A DNA stretch of 64,000 nucleotides from an uncultured Planctomycetota bacterium (GTDB taxonomy: Bacteria; Planctomycetota; Phycisphaerae; SM23-33): NCBI GenBank assembly GCA_903892515.1, contig CAITIS010000077.1:25949-89948 (forward strand). Reading direction: 5' to 3'. Below the pieces are notes generated by a model, which did no database searches, had not been told where the DNA came from, and was given only the letters and a program-made list of their open reading frames with translations. The position numbers were made by a program, and so were the translations under genes. Position 1 is the stretch's first letter. Each line of letters begins with the position of its first letter. Positions 53,722 to 61,928 of the stretch are shown here, piece by piece.

Positions 53722-55434
53722 ATGTTGCGAAAGACGATTACCTGCACGGTGGCCTTGGCGGCGTTATTGATCGCGGGTCATGAGATCCTGGCCCGCGGTT
53801 TTGGCGGCGGCGGTGGCGGTTTTGGTGGCGGAGGGGGTGGCTTTGGCGGCGGCTCGCGCGGCGGTGGGAGCATGAGCGGCGGAAATCGCGGCGGCTCCGG
53901 CGGAAGTTTCAGCGGCTCGGGCAACTACGGCGGCTTTGGCGGTGGCAGCCTGAGCGGCAACGGCGGCGGGTCTGTGCGCTACTCCGGCGGCGGCTCGTCC
54001 TCGGGCAACTGGGGCCGCAGCGACTCTCGCCCGCCCAACTACGGCTCGATCCAGAACAACACCGGCTATCGCGGCGGCTGGGAAAACAACGTCAATCGCC
54101 CCGGCCAGTCCGGCGGCGGCACCGCGTGGGTCTCGCCGCGCGGCAATGCCGCAGCGGTGCAAGGCCCTAGAGGCGGAGTTGCAGCTGGGGCGCGCGGCCC
54201 CGAGGGCGGCTCGGTCAGCGGCATTCGCACTGCCTACGGCGCACGCGGCGATGTGGTGAAAGGGCCTGCCGGCGGCGCGGCTGGCCGCGTGGAAGGTCCC
54301 CGCGGCGGCGCGGCGGCTGGGGTTCGCGGCCCCGGCGGCAACGCGGCCGTGGCGGCGCGCGGACCATACGGCGGCAGGGGCGTGGCGGGCTTGTCCTCGA
54401 ATTACCACCGCGAGAATTGGCACGGCAACACCTACTATCACTGGGACCATCATTTCTACCGCCCGTACTGGTGGAACAATTCCGTGTACTATTGGCCGGT
54501 GGCGGTGCCGGTGGGGTACTTCTATCCCACCCTGCCCTCGGACTCGATTCAGTACACCGCCCAGGACGGGAACAATTACTACTACTATGACGGCTCGTAC
54601 TACCAGCCCTCGCAGCAGGACGGCCAGTCCGGCTACGTGGCGGTGCAGGGGCCCAATCAGCCGACGACTCAAGCCGCCGACGATGCGCCGACTCCGCAGT
54701 TCGCTAACGCGCCGCCCGATCCCTTCGATACGCTCAAGAAGGCCGCCGACTTCCTGGCCAGCCAGCAGCAATTGACCATGACCGTCGAGGACACCTTTGA
54801 CGAGGTCAACGACGCCGGGCAGAAGGTGCAGCTCTCCAGCACCCGGACCATCTACTTGCAGCGGCCCGACAAGCTGGCCGTCGAGTTCACCAGCGATCAG
54901 CAGCAGCGGAAGGCACTCTACGACGGCAACGTGTTCACGGCCGTCGATATGGACAAGAACCTGTACGCCACGGTGGCGCAAAAGGGTTCACTGGACAACA
55001 TGCTCGACACGCTGGCCAAGAAGTATAACATGGCCATGCCGCTGGACGACCTGCTGTACTCCAACCCATACGAACGGCTGGTCAGCCAGATCGAGGCCGG
55101 GCAGTACGTCGGGCAGGACACGGTCGAGGGCGTAGCGTGCGATCACTTGGCCTTTCGCCAGGAAGGGTCGGATTGGGAAGCCTGGATTCAGCAGGGGCCC
55201 ACGCCCATGATCCGCAAAGTCTCGATCAACTACAGCGGCCAGACTGGCCAGCCCCGGTACGAGTTTGACGTGACGCAATGGAATAGCGGCGCCGTTCCGG
55301 CCTCGGCCTTCCAGCTCAGCCTGCCCAAGGACGCCAAGCAGATCGACATGCTGACGGCCGTGGAGTCGGGCGAAGGGGCCCAGGACACGCCGCCTCCGGC
55401 GCCCTCGCCGGGCCTGCAACTCAAGACGAATTGA
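53722..55434 (+). CDS. DUF2092-domain exported protein with Gly-rich and Tyr/His-rich N-terminus (570 aa)
   Basis: ATG with AAGGAG upstream, 2 nt after the paralogue. A signal peptide (VALAALLIAGHEILA) is followed by ~200 residues of Gly/Ser/Arg-rich repeats (for example GFGGGGGGFGGGSRGGGS), then a Tyr/His/Trp-rich zone (HGNTYYHWDHHFYRPYWWNN) of about 60 residues, then a DUF2092 domain (~residues 330-560) matching the upstream paralogue: QRPDKLAVEFTSDQQQRKAL, YVGQDTVEGVACDHLAFRQE, LPKDAKQIDM. The Gly-rich section may be disordered; the Tyr/Trp-rich zone could be an outer-membrane or surface interaction segment. Function unknown. Confidence 0.8.
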   Translation: MLRKTITCTVALAALLIAGHEILARGFGGGGGGFGGGGGGFGGGSRGGGSMSGGNRGGSGGSFSGSGNYGGFGGGSLSGNGGGSVRYSGGGSSSGNWGRSDSRPPNYGSIQNNTGYRGGWENNVNRPGQSGGGTAWVSPRGNAAAVQGPRGGVAAGARGPEGGSVSGIRTAYGARGDVVKGPAGGAAGRVEGPRGGAAAGVRGPGGNAAVAARGPYGGRGVAGLSSNYHRENWHGNTYYHWDHHFYRPYWWNNSVYYWPVAVPVGYFYPTLPSDSIQYTAQDGNNYYYYDGSYYQPSQQDGQSGYVAVQGPNQPTTQAADDAPTPQFANAPPDPFDTLKKAADFLASQQQLTMTVEDTFDEVNDAGQKVQLSSTRTIYLQRPDKLAVEFTSDQQQRKALYDGNVFTAVDMDKNLYATVAQKGSLDNMLDTLAKKYNMAMPLDDLLYSNPYERLVSQIEAGQYVGQDTVEGVACDHLAFRQEGSDWEAWIQQGPTPMIRKVSINYSGQTGQPRYEFDVTQWNSGAVPASAFQLSLPKDAKQIDMLTAVESGEGAQDTPPPAPSPGLQLKTN

Positions 55435-55555
55435 CGCGACGCTATACGTGCGACAGTTACTGTGAACATCAGGTGGCGGGTCGTCCGGCCCGCAGCGATG
55501 GCTGCTGTATCGACGGATCCAGAGGGCTTTGAAACCGGAACCAAGGAGCATGTTT

Positions 55556-57531
55556 ATGCGCAAGATATGCGTGAGCGTAGCTGTCGCGGTTGTCTGCCTG
55601 GCGATTCCGTCGCAGTGTCTCGCCCAGCGCGGCGTTTCCATTGGCCGGTACTTCAACAACAATGACAGACCAACTCCGTCCGGGACTTCGAGGGCTCTTC
55701 GGTCGGGCTGGCTGACATTCCGCGCTATGGCGGCTCAGGCGGCACGGGCGTGCTCAACTCGTCCTTGCCGGACATGCCCCGCCCGGTAAGCTTGCCCGAT
55801 GTGCGCCCCATGCCGGTGCCGGCGGCTCCGCAGTATCGTCAGATAGGCGATCCGATTCGGCCAGTGACCATGGCCCCAATGCTGCCTGCAGCGCCAGCGG
55901 CGGCCGCCTCGCCGGGTCAGCCTCTGATGGACACCGCCGCGAGCCTGGCCGGCGACACCGGCTCGGGCGCCCTGTATCCCAAGCAAGAGGTGCTTTCACT
56001 GGCGCCGCCGGCCGCTGGAGCGGTGCGCAACAAGATGCTCTCAGGCGAAGCCGCGCTGAAAAAGGGCGATTTTGCCGCGGCAAAGGCCGACTTTGATGCC
56101 GCTCGCGATCTTTCGGGCAACTCGCCCGAGAGTCTGCTGGACCTGTTCCACACGGAGCTGGCCCAGGCCGACGGCTCGTACGCTCAGGCGGCACAGTCCC
56201 TATGGCAGACGCTCACTCGTTTTCCGAAGCTGCCGATGGTCCGCGTCTGCCCCAAGGACTTTTACGCCAACGAGGGGGCGTATCAGGCCATACTGCAAAA
56301 GCTCCAACAGCATCTTCAGAAGAGCCCGCAGGACTGCGACGCACTGTTCGTGCTGGGGTATCTTCAGTGGCGCGACCGGCAACTGGCCGAGGCCAACAAG
56401 AGCCTCAATGACGCCTACAAGGCAGCCAAGGCCGCGAGCAATATGACTATTAGCAGCGCCGCGCTCATCCTGCAGACGAGCATGAGCATGTCCGCGGCAC
56501 AAATCAAGATGAACGGGCCGGACCTCGCCGAGCCGCATGACTATCCCTGGGCGGGCATTCGCCTGGCCCTGCCGCAGGGCTTTGCGCCTCAGCCGCTCAC
56601 GCAGATAAACCAGGTTGTCGTCGGCTTGCAGGGCGAACTGGGCCAGGAAGACGCCCGAACCGTCTCGCTCAGCGCCTTCCCCGTCGCGGCCGACATGGCT
56701 CTCTCGACCATCCTTAACACGGCCATGGACCGCCTCAAGGCCGACCCGCGAATCCAGGACCTCAGCGTGACCGATGAGGCCGACGTGACGCTGCTGGGGC
56801 ACAAGGCCATCGTGCGGCTGTACTCCGGCACGTTCAGCGGCGAGAAGGTCGCGCTGGGCCGGGCGTGCTTTGTCCGCCCGGTCAGCGGTGGACGCGGCGT
56901 GGCGTACGTGCTGGGCGCCGGGGCCATGGAGAAGGACCGCGAGGCCATCATGCCCACGCTGGCGACGATGGCCCGGAGCCTCGCGCTGATCGACTTCCGC
57001 AGCCCGCTGGACTTGCCGGTGGACAAGGCCCAGGCCAGCGTGATCCGCGACGAAAATCGCCTCTACTCGCTCAAGCTGCCCGCCGGCTGGGCGGGGCAGT
57101 TCGGCAACGCCACGTTCGTGATGGGGCAGATCGACTTCGTCCGTGGCGGCGTGGTCTTGCCGCGAACGGCCGTGCTGGTGACGACGGTACCGGCCGATGC
57201 CACCGCCAAGTCGCTTTTCGACAAGGCGTACGGGCAGGGCAAGCTCGGGGGGCAGGTGCTCTCCCACGGGCCGGCGAAGATGAGCGGCGTCGAGGGCTAC
57301 CAGTTCGTGGTGCGGCGGTCGCTGGCCGCGGCCACATCTGCGCCGGCCGGCGCGGCTGAATCCACCGGGCAGTCGCTGGAGATCGGCCGGCTGATCTGCG
57401 TGCCGAACGCCGAGGGCAAGAACACGATGTACGCCCTGGTGATGGTGTGCGGCGATGCCACGCCCCAGCAAGGCCAAGCCGCCATGGACGCCATCGCCGA
57501 CGGCTTTGAAGTGCAGGCGCCGGCAAAGTAG
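55556..57531 (+). pseudogene. Exported TPR-domain protein split by an apparent -1 frameshift near 55664
   Basis: The 5' part starts at ATG 55556 with AAGGAGC 7 nt upstream and codes a signal peptide (MRKICVSVAVAVVCLAIPSQ) and a short mature start RGVSIGRYFNNND, then stops at 55789. The main reading frame continues uninterrupted from about 55666 to 57531, but in another frame; read across the point, it gives RYFNNND then QTNSVRDFEGSSVGLADIPR. So one base appears to be missing around 55661-55668. The main part holds two or three TPR-like helical units (KKGDFAAAKADFDAARDLSG; PQDCDALFVLGYLQWRDRQ) and a C-terminal ~300-residue region with no known domain. If real, the product from 55750 would lack a signal peptide. 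Confidence 0.7.
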
Positions 57532-57558
57532 GACGGGACGGCAGCTCAGCGAAGTAGG

Positions 57559-57601
57559 GTCCGCAGGTTCCTTCGCGTCTTGTGCGAAGGATTCTGCGGA
57601 C
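57559..57601. repeat. Family E nested palindrome, copy 1
   Basis: GTCCGCAG at 57559-57566 pairs with CTGCGGAC at 57594-57601; inside it CCTTCGC pairs with GCGAAGG. It lies between two exported-protein genes. Other copies are at 58160-58202 and, inside a coding region, at 60414-60456. Confidence 0.82.
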
Positions 57602-57652
57602 GGGACGGCAACTTCAGAACGTGTCACAGCGTGTCTATGAAAGGAGCAGTCC

Positions 57653-58117
57653 ATGCGTATTTCGATGAAATCGGTACTCGTGACGGCGGGAATCTGCGGG
57701 GCGGTGTTGATCGGGATCGCCTACGGGCAGTCCCGGCCGGGGGCGGGCAGCAATGCCCCGGCCGTCGAGGATTTCCGTGCCCTGCTTCGAGAATTGCGGC
57801 CCTACACGGTCGCCAGCGGCCAGGTGGACGACAGGTTCCAGGCCGTCTACGTCATCGACCACGAGGGGCGGAAGCTCTCGGTCTTCAGATACGATGACTC
57901 GCAGGAGAAGCTCTTGTTCATGGCCTCGCGCGACCTCGGGGCCGACTTCAACGCTCCCAACGGCGGCCCGTACGCCGAGACCACCGTGCAGCTCAGCCGC
58001 AGCCGCGGCCTGCTGTACCTGACCGACAATACCAGCCGGCGCATCATGGTGTACAAGGTCGACGCCGCCCAAAACACCGTCACGCCGCTGATTCCCATCG
58101 ACCTGACAAAGCAATAG
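57653..58117 (+). CDS. Small exported protein (154 aa)
   Basis: ATG with AAGGAG upstream. Signal peptide SVLVTAGICGAVLIGIAYGQ, then a mature beta-rich domain with two strand-like repeats (RFQAVYVIDHEGRKLSVFRY; GLLYLTDNTSRRIMVYKVD) that resemble beta-propeller blades. No known domain. It follows the frameshifted TPR gene in the same direction, with a family E repeat between them, and may be part of the same exported set. Confidence 0.72.
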   Translation: MRISMKSVLVTAGICGAVLIGIAYGQSRPGAGSNAPAVEDFRALLRELRPYTVASGQVDDRFQAVYVIDHEGRKLSVFRYDDSQEKLLFMASRDLGADFNAPNGGPYAETTVQLSRSRGLLYLTDNTSRRIMVYKVDAAQNTVTPLIPIDLTKQ

Positions 58118-58119
58118 CA

Positions 58120-58318
58120 AAGCAGGGTCCGCAGGCAAAGTAGGGTCCGAGAAAGTAGGGTCCGCAGGTTCCTTCGCGTCTTGTGCGAAGGGTTCTGCGG
58201 ACGGGGCGGCGCGCCACGCCTCCGTCCGCACCGTCCGCAGTATCGCGCCCCGTCCCCGTCCGCAGAACATCCTGCGGACCCTACTTGCTGTCCCGCCCGG
58301 AGGCTGCAAGCACCGGCT
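58120..58318. repeat. Clustered family E units downstream of the small exported protein
   Basis: The word AGTAGGGTCCG is repeated three times (58128-58165), followed by the nested palindrome at 58160-58202 and a simpler GTCCGCAGAACATCCTGCGG at 58258-58277. No gene lies in this spacer. It separates the convergent small exported protein and the terminase-like gene. Confidence 0.75.
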
Positions 58319-59758
58319 TTAATATTGCGTGCGGTCCATATCTATCCGGGGTCGCAGGCGGTTGACGAAGAAGTAGCGCAGGGCGTCGATGAAGTGGTCG
58401 GGGCCGTCTTTCACCGCTACGTCGCTGTCGCCCTTGCCTGGCGGCGGGTAGTGGTAGGTGCCGAAGGCCTTGATGAGCTGCGGGCAGCGGGCGGAAATCT
58501 TCAGGTACGGCCCGCCGACGCCCGGAGCGAGCGTCCAGCGGATCAGTTCGAGCCCCTCGACGATCAGGCTGGCCCGGCTGGCGGTGGGGATGCCGTGGGC
58601 GGCGAGGATTTCCGTGCAGGCCTTGCCGCTGGTGGCCTCCTGCGCCTGGCCGGCGGGGTCAACGAAGGTCATTTCCACCTTGCCCGGGTCGAGGCGCAGG
58701 ATCTCCTGGGCGTGGTTGGCGATGTTGCGTCGCCGGTGGCTGTACTCGCCGATGACGTGCACCTGCCCGGCCGGTCCCACCTGCACCCACAGGCACACCA
58801 GCGGCGCGGAGAAGCCAAAGTCAATGGCGCGGTACATCGGCCAGGAGGGCTCGTACGGCAGGTTGGTAACGTGCATTGCGGCGTCGAATTCGGGGAAGAC
58901 CAGCCAGTCGCGGCGGGCGCCTTTGCACAGCATCTCGGCCTCCCAACTGGAACGGCTGCTGCGCTGGGCGATGGCGATGGCGTCGTCGATGCGGAAGAAT
59001 CCCCGACCATCGCGGGCGCAGCCATGGCAATCGGCAGCCAGCGGGCAATCGCTGCACGAGCGCTCCGGCGGGCAGCGTTCGATCACTTCCCACAGGCACC
59101 ACTGAAACAGCCGATACGCCTTGCCCTGCCGGGCCTGCTCGACGAGCTGCTCCATGAGCCCGCCGGCACAGTGCAGCGTGGAGAAGATCTCGATGCCGCC
59201 GCGCGATTTCTCGCTGGAACGGGTGATGAATTGCAGCGCCCGCCAGACTTCCGGGTCGAAGAGGTCGACCTCGTCGCAGCGGATCTTCTGCACGTGCTGG
59301 CCGCGGACGGCCCGTTGGCTCTGGCTGAGCATGCGGATGTCGGCCGGCGTGGACAGGCGGATGCGCGTGCGCGTCAGCCGGCCCTCGACCAGTTCGTGCA
59401 GCGGCCCGGCCAGGAAGTCGCGCAGGTAGTCGGCCAGGCGGTCGGACTGATCGAAGCTGCCGCCCAGGATTCGCAGCGCGATGGGGCTGTGGTACAGGGC
59501 GTCCAGCAGCGAGGCGGCCGCGGCCAGCAACGTCTTGCCCCCGCCGCGATTGGCCCAGACCAGCAGGTCGGCCGGCCCGGAGTCCTCGCGCGAGAAGAAG
59601 CTGGCTTCGAGATAGTCCAGCGGCGACTGATGATGCGGGCACACGGCCCGATCGGGGATGGTGAGATTCAAAACCTCCTTGGCCCACAGGGCCAGTTCCT
59701 GGCGGTTGGTAGGAGCGACGGGCAGGGCGGAAGCGGATGAGGCGGGAGTGGCTGTCAT
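58319..59758 (-). CDS. Phage terminase large subunit-like protein (479 aa)
   Basis: ATPase and nuclease of phage DNA packaging by family. Walker A WANRGGGKTL at residues 68-77 (with the terminase-type Arg), Walker B IRCDEVDLF at 159-167. C-terminal nuclease motifs: YRAIDFGFSAPLVCLW (Asp313), MTFVDPAGQ and DGPDHFIDALRYFF. An insert with six Cys (C221, C229, C235, C238, C244, C247) may bind zinc and lies between ATPase and nuclease. Both domains look intact, so it is probably functional, yet there is no portal, capsid or tail gene near. It shares its strand with the ABC-GNAT gene ~80 nt upstream. Confidence 0.82.
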   Translation of the reverse strand: MTATPASSASALPVAPTNRQELALWAKEVLNLTIPDRAVCPHHQSPLDYLEASFFSREDSGPADLLVWANRGGGKTLLAAAASLLDALYHSPIALRILGGSFDQSDRLADYLRDFLAGPLHELVEGRLTRTRIRLSTPADIRMLSQSQRAVRGQHVQKIRCDEVDLFDPEVWRALQFITRSSEKSRGGIEIFSTLHCAGGLMEQLVEQARQGKAYRLFQWCLWEVIERCPPERSCSDCPLAADCHGCARDGRGFFRIDDAIAIAQRSSRSSWEAEMLCKGARRDWLVFPEFDAAMHVTNLPYEPSWPMYRAIDFGFSAPLVCLWVQVGPAGQVHVIGEYSHRRRNIANHAQEILRLDPGKVEMTFVDPAGQAQEATSGKACTEILAAHGIPTASRASLIVEGLELIRWTLAPGVGGPYLKISARCPQLIKAFGTYHYPPPGKGDSDVAVKDGPDHFIDALRYFFVNRLRPRIDMDRTQY

Positions 59759-59840
59759 AATGAGTTCCTAGTTCTTAGTTCATAGTTCCTAGTTTCCAGG
59801 GGAGGCCGTCTTGTCGTTGCTCTGAACTCTCAACTAGGAA
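59759..59840. repeat. Low-information word repeat (agttccta / agttctta)
   Basis: The words agttcctag, agttcttag and agttcatag are repeated, with inverted forms at 59832-59850. It fills the spacer between the terminase-like gene and the ABC-GNAT gene. Confidence 0.65.
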
Positions 59841-61379
59841 CTAAGAACTCTCCGAGGCGATGTAGTACGTGTATCGGCGCGTGGCGCCGTCGAAGGGGCC
59901 AAAGGCGGTCATGCCGGCCAGCGTGAACAGCGGGTGCATCGAGCCCATGGCGGCCAGGGCCTCGACGTAGGGCGTGTCGGCCCGCGCCAGCGCGTGTCGC
60001 ACCAGCCGCACGGCCAGGCCGGCGGAGCGGTACATCGGATGCACGATGACGCGCGAGATGGTCTCGACTTCGGCGTTGAGCAGTGCCAGCGAGCGGCGGC
60101 GCGAGCGATGCACGTAACGCCCCTGCGTGGCGACGTTGCGGCCATGGCAGCATCGCACCGGCGGCGAGATGACCATCACGGCCGCGACGGCCGGTTGCGA
60201 GGGCGAAGGATTGGGCGCGCGGATCGTCCAGATTCGCTTGAAGCACGCCGGCCGCTGGGCCAGGTAGTGAAACCGCGCCAGCAGGCGGTAATCTGCCAGC
60301 GTTCCGGGCACGATAGGCCAGCAGGCGGGGTCGTCACACGCGGACATTGGATCGGCGGCAAGTGCAAGGGGGGCACTGGTAGGGGCTGCGGTTGTAGGGT
60401 GCACAGCCGTAGGGTCCGCAGGTTCCTTCGCGTCTTTTGCGACGGGTTCTGCGGACGGGCGACGCGTGCAGCCAGTGGCATGCCCCAAAGCCTCACAGCC
60501 GGGGGCGGCTGTACTACGAGGTCCACAGCCGGGGGCGGCTGTGCTACGAGGTCCACAGCCGAGGGTGGCTGTGCTACGAGGTCCACAGCCGAGGGCGGCT
60601 GTGCTACGCGCACTGCAATGCTCGCTGGCTGTTTCAATTACCGGCGGGCCAAAGAGCGGCTTGTGAATCACCACGTCGGGTTGGAGCTGCCGCAACAGCT
60701 CCTCGCGCGGCGTGGCCAGCAGAATCGCCAGCTTGCCCCGGCTGGCCGAGACCAGCCGACGAAGCTGCCGGCAGATTGCCCGCGCCGTTGCCAGGTCCAG
60801 GTTCGATGCGAACTCATCGGCCAGCACGAGTGCCGGCTTGGCCCGGCTGATCGCTCGCCACAGCGTCTCGGCCAGGGCCAGGCGATACTGCTGCCCGCCG
60901 GACAGGTCGCCCGCCCGCGTCAGCAGTACGGCCGCCTCCGCCAGGCCGCAGCGTGACAACACCGCCAGCCGTTCGGGCAGATCGGACGCATCGCCACCCA
61001 GGCACTCCACGGCGGGCTCATCGCGCTGCGTCATGGCGTCGGGCTTCAGCACAATCGCATTCCGCACGTGTCGGATCGCATGCCCCAGCAGGGCCGACTT
61101 GCCCGAGCCGCTGGGCCCGACCACGGCCACGATCTGGCCCGGTGAGATGCCAAAGCCAAAGCGGTCATACAACTCGTGCGAGGCTATTGCCAAAGCGGTT
61201 CGGCGCGTCGGTTCGCCCGCGTCCATCCCCGCTCCGTTGCGCCTGAAGCCGGTGCGGGTATTGTCGGCATCGTGGCGTTGCGAGAGCCCGAACATGCTGG
61301 CGACGGCGCGGCAGTCAGGGCTCCGCCGACGCAGCCGGAGCGGAAAGTGAATGTTGACCGAGAAGTTCCAGCGAGACAT
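59841..61379 (-). CDS. ABC ATPase fused to GNAT acetyltransferase, with in-frame repeat insert (512 aa)
   Basis: ATG at 61379 with GGGAGA 5-6 nt upstream; the frame is open to 61448 but without a better start. Residues ~62-245 are an ABC-type nucleotide-binding domain: Walker A GPSGSGKSA (88-96), signature LSGGQQYR (159-166), Walker B LVLADEF with Asp188 and Glu189. The H-loop position reads ATPRE with Pro224, so the usual His is missing. Residues ~256-295 are four decapeptide copies of a family A repeat (GPRSTAAPGC-like); residues ~308-325 come from a family E repeat. Residues ~360-512 are a GNAT domain (FHYLAQRPACFKRIW; SRVIVHPMYRSAGLAVRLVR; VEALAAMGSMHPLF). No transporter membrane part exists, so the ATPase domain probably acts on DNA or proteins. 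Confidence 0.82.
   Translation of the reverse strand: MSRWNFSVNIHFPLRLRRRSPDCRAVASMFGLSQRHDADNTRTGFRRNGAGMDAGEPTRRTALAIASHELYDRFGFGISPGQIVAVVGPSGSGKSALLGHAIRHVRNAIVLKPDAMTQRDEPAVECLGGDASDLPERLAVLSRCGLAEAAVLLTRAGDLSGGQQYRLALAETLWRAISRAKPALVLADEFASNLDLATARAICRQLRRLVSASRGKLAILLATPREELLRQLQPDVVIHKPLFGPPVIETASEHCSARSTAALGCGPRSTATLGCGPRSTAAPGCGPRSTAAPGCEALGHATGCTRRPSAEPVAKDAKEPADPTAVHPTTAAPTSAPLALAADPMSACDDPACWPIVPGTLADYRLLARFHYLAQRPACFKRIWTIRAPNPSPSQPAVAAVMVISPPVRCCHGRNVATQGRYVHRSRRRSLALLNAEVETISRVIVHPMYRSAGLAVRLVRHALARADTPYVEALAAMGSMHPLFTLAGMTAFGPFDGATRRYTYYIASESS
60414..60456. repeat. Family E unit inside the ABC-GNAT coding sequence
   Basis: GTCCGCAG (60414-60421) pairs with CTGCGGAC (60449-60456); the internal stem is slightly degenerate compared with intergenic copies. 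It is read in frame as AEPVAKDAKEPADPTA-like residues. Confidence 0.75.
60494..60603. repeat. Four tandem family A units (30-bp period) inside the ABC-GNAT coding sequence
   Basis: Units at 60494-60513, 60524-60543, 60554-60573 and 60584-60603, differing at one to three bases. The 30-bp period keeps the reading frame; each unit codes a decapeptide such as CGPRSTAAPG. Intergenic copies of the same family lie at 20728, 22083-22180, 46113-46170 and 52685. Confidence 0.85.
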
Positions 61380-61737
61380 AGTTTCTCCCATGCTACTGAT
61401 GAAGAAGCGGTTCTTTGACGCGATTCGCGCGGGGCGAAAGACCACCACGGTGCGGTTTTGGCGGCATGCGCGGATGTCAGCCGGTCAGGTGCACTCGATC
61501 CCCGGCCTGGGCAGAATCCGCGTCGAAGGGGTTGAGCCCATCGGCTTGGACGGCCTCACCGAGGAACTGGCCAGGAGCGACGGATTTGAACGCCTTTCGG
61601 ATATGACGGCGGCCTTGGAGGAGCTGTACGGCGACCTGCGTTGCGCCGACGGCCGGCGGCTGTTCGTGGTGCGGTTCTCCCTGGTGGCGGACAAAGACGC
61701 AGGGCATAGGACGCAGGGCATAGGGCGTAGGGCATAG
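61351..61737 (+). CDS. ASCH-domain protein (128 aa)
   Basis: The ASCH fold core is visible: LLMKKRFFDAIRAGRKTTTV (first strand and the basic GRKTTT loop), GQVHSIPGLGRIRVEGVEPI and SDMTAALEELYG with RRLFVVRFS near the end. ASCH domains bind RNA or modified nucleosides in some families. The start is uncertain: 61351 has GGAAAG upstream but overlaps the divergent ABC-GNAT gene by 29 bp; 61390 (MLLMKKRFF) avoids overlap but lacks an RBS. The last ~14 residues (DAGHRTQGIGRR-like) are coded by a word repeat. It may work with the ABC-GNAT protein, as the genes are divergent neighbours. Confidence 0.8.
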   Translation: MLTEKFQRDIVSPMLLMKKRFFDAIRAGRKTTTVRFWRHARMSAGQVHSIPGLGRIRVEGVEPIGLDGLTEELARSDGFERLSDMTAALEELYGDLRCADGRRLFVVRFSLVADKDAGHRTQGIGRRA

Positions 61738-61905
61738 GGGGTGTGGCGCCGGCGGTTGCGAATGGGCACGAATGGGTGCCATAGGTTGAGCCGCGCCTTC
61801 TTGCGGCTCTACCTATGCGGGACGTCCACATAGGCAGCCCCATCTTCGCAAGAAGGCGCGAAGCCGGGGCAGCCTATGGCACCCATCGAATACTTGGCGT
61901 AGGGC
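61697..61905. repeat. Word repeats (cagggcata; cataggc...gcctatg) overlapping the ASCH 3' end
   Basis: Three to four copies of cagggcatagg-like words at 61697-61740 supply the ASCH C-terminus. An imperfect dyad (ccataggttgagccgcgcct and its later complement with cctatggca) follows to about 61885. No gene lies here between the convergent ASCH and HTH genes. Confidence 0.65.
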
Positions 61906-61928
61906 GCAGGACCTATGCCCTGTGTGCA

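Noticed and set aside
58181..59740. Long open frame on the plus strand opposite the terminase-like gene
   Set aside because: High-GC antisense shadow without start signals or domain matches.
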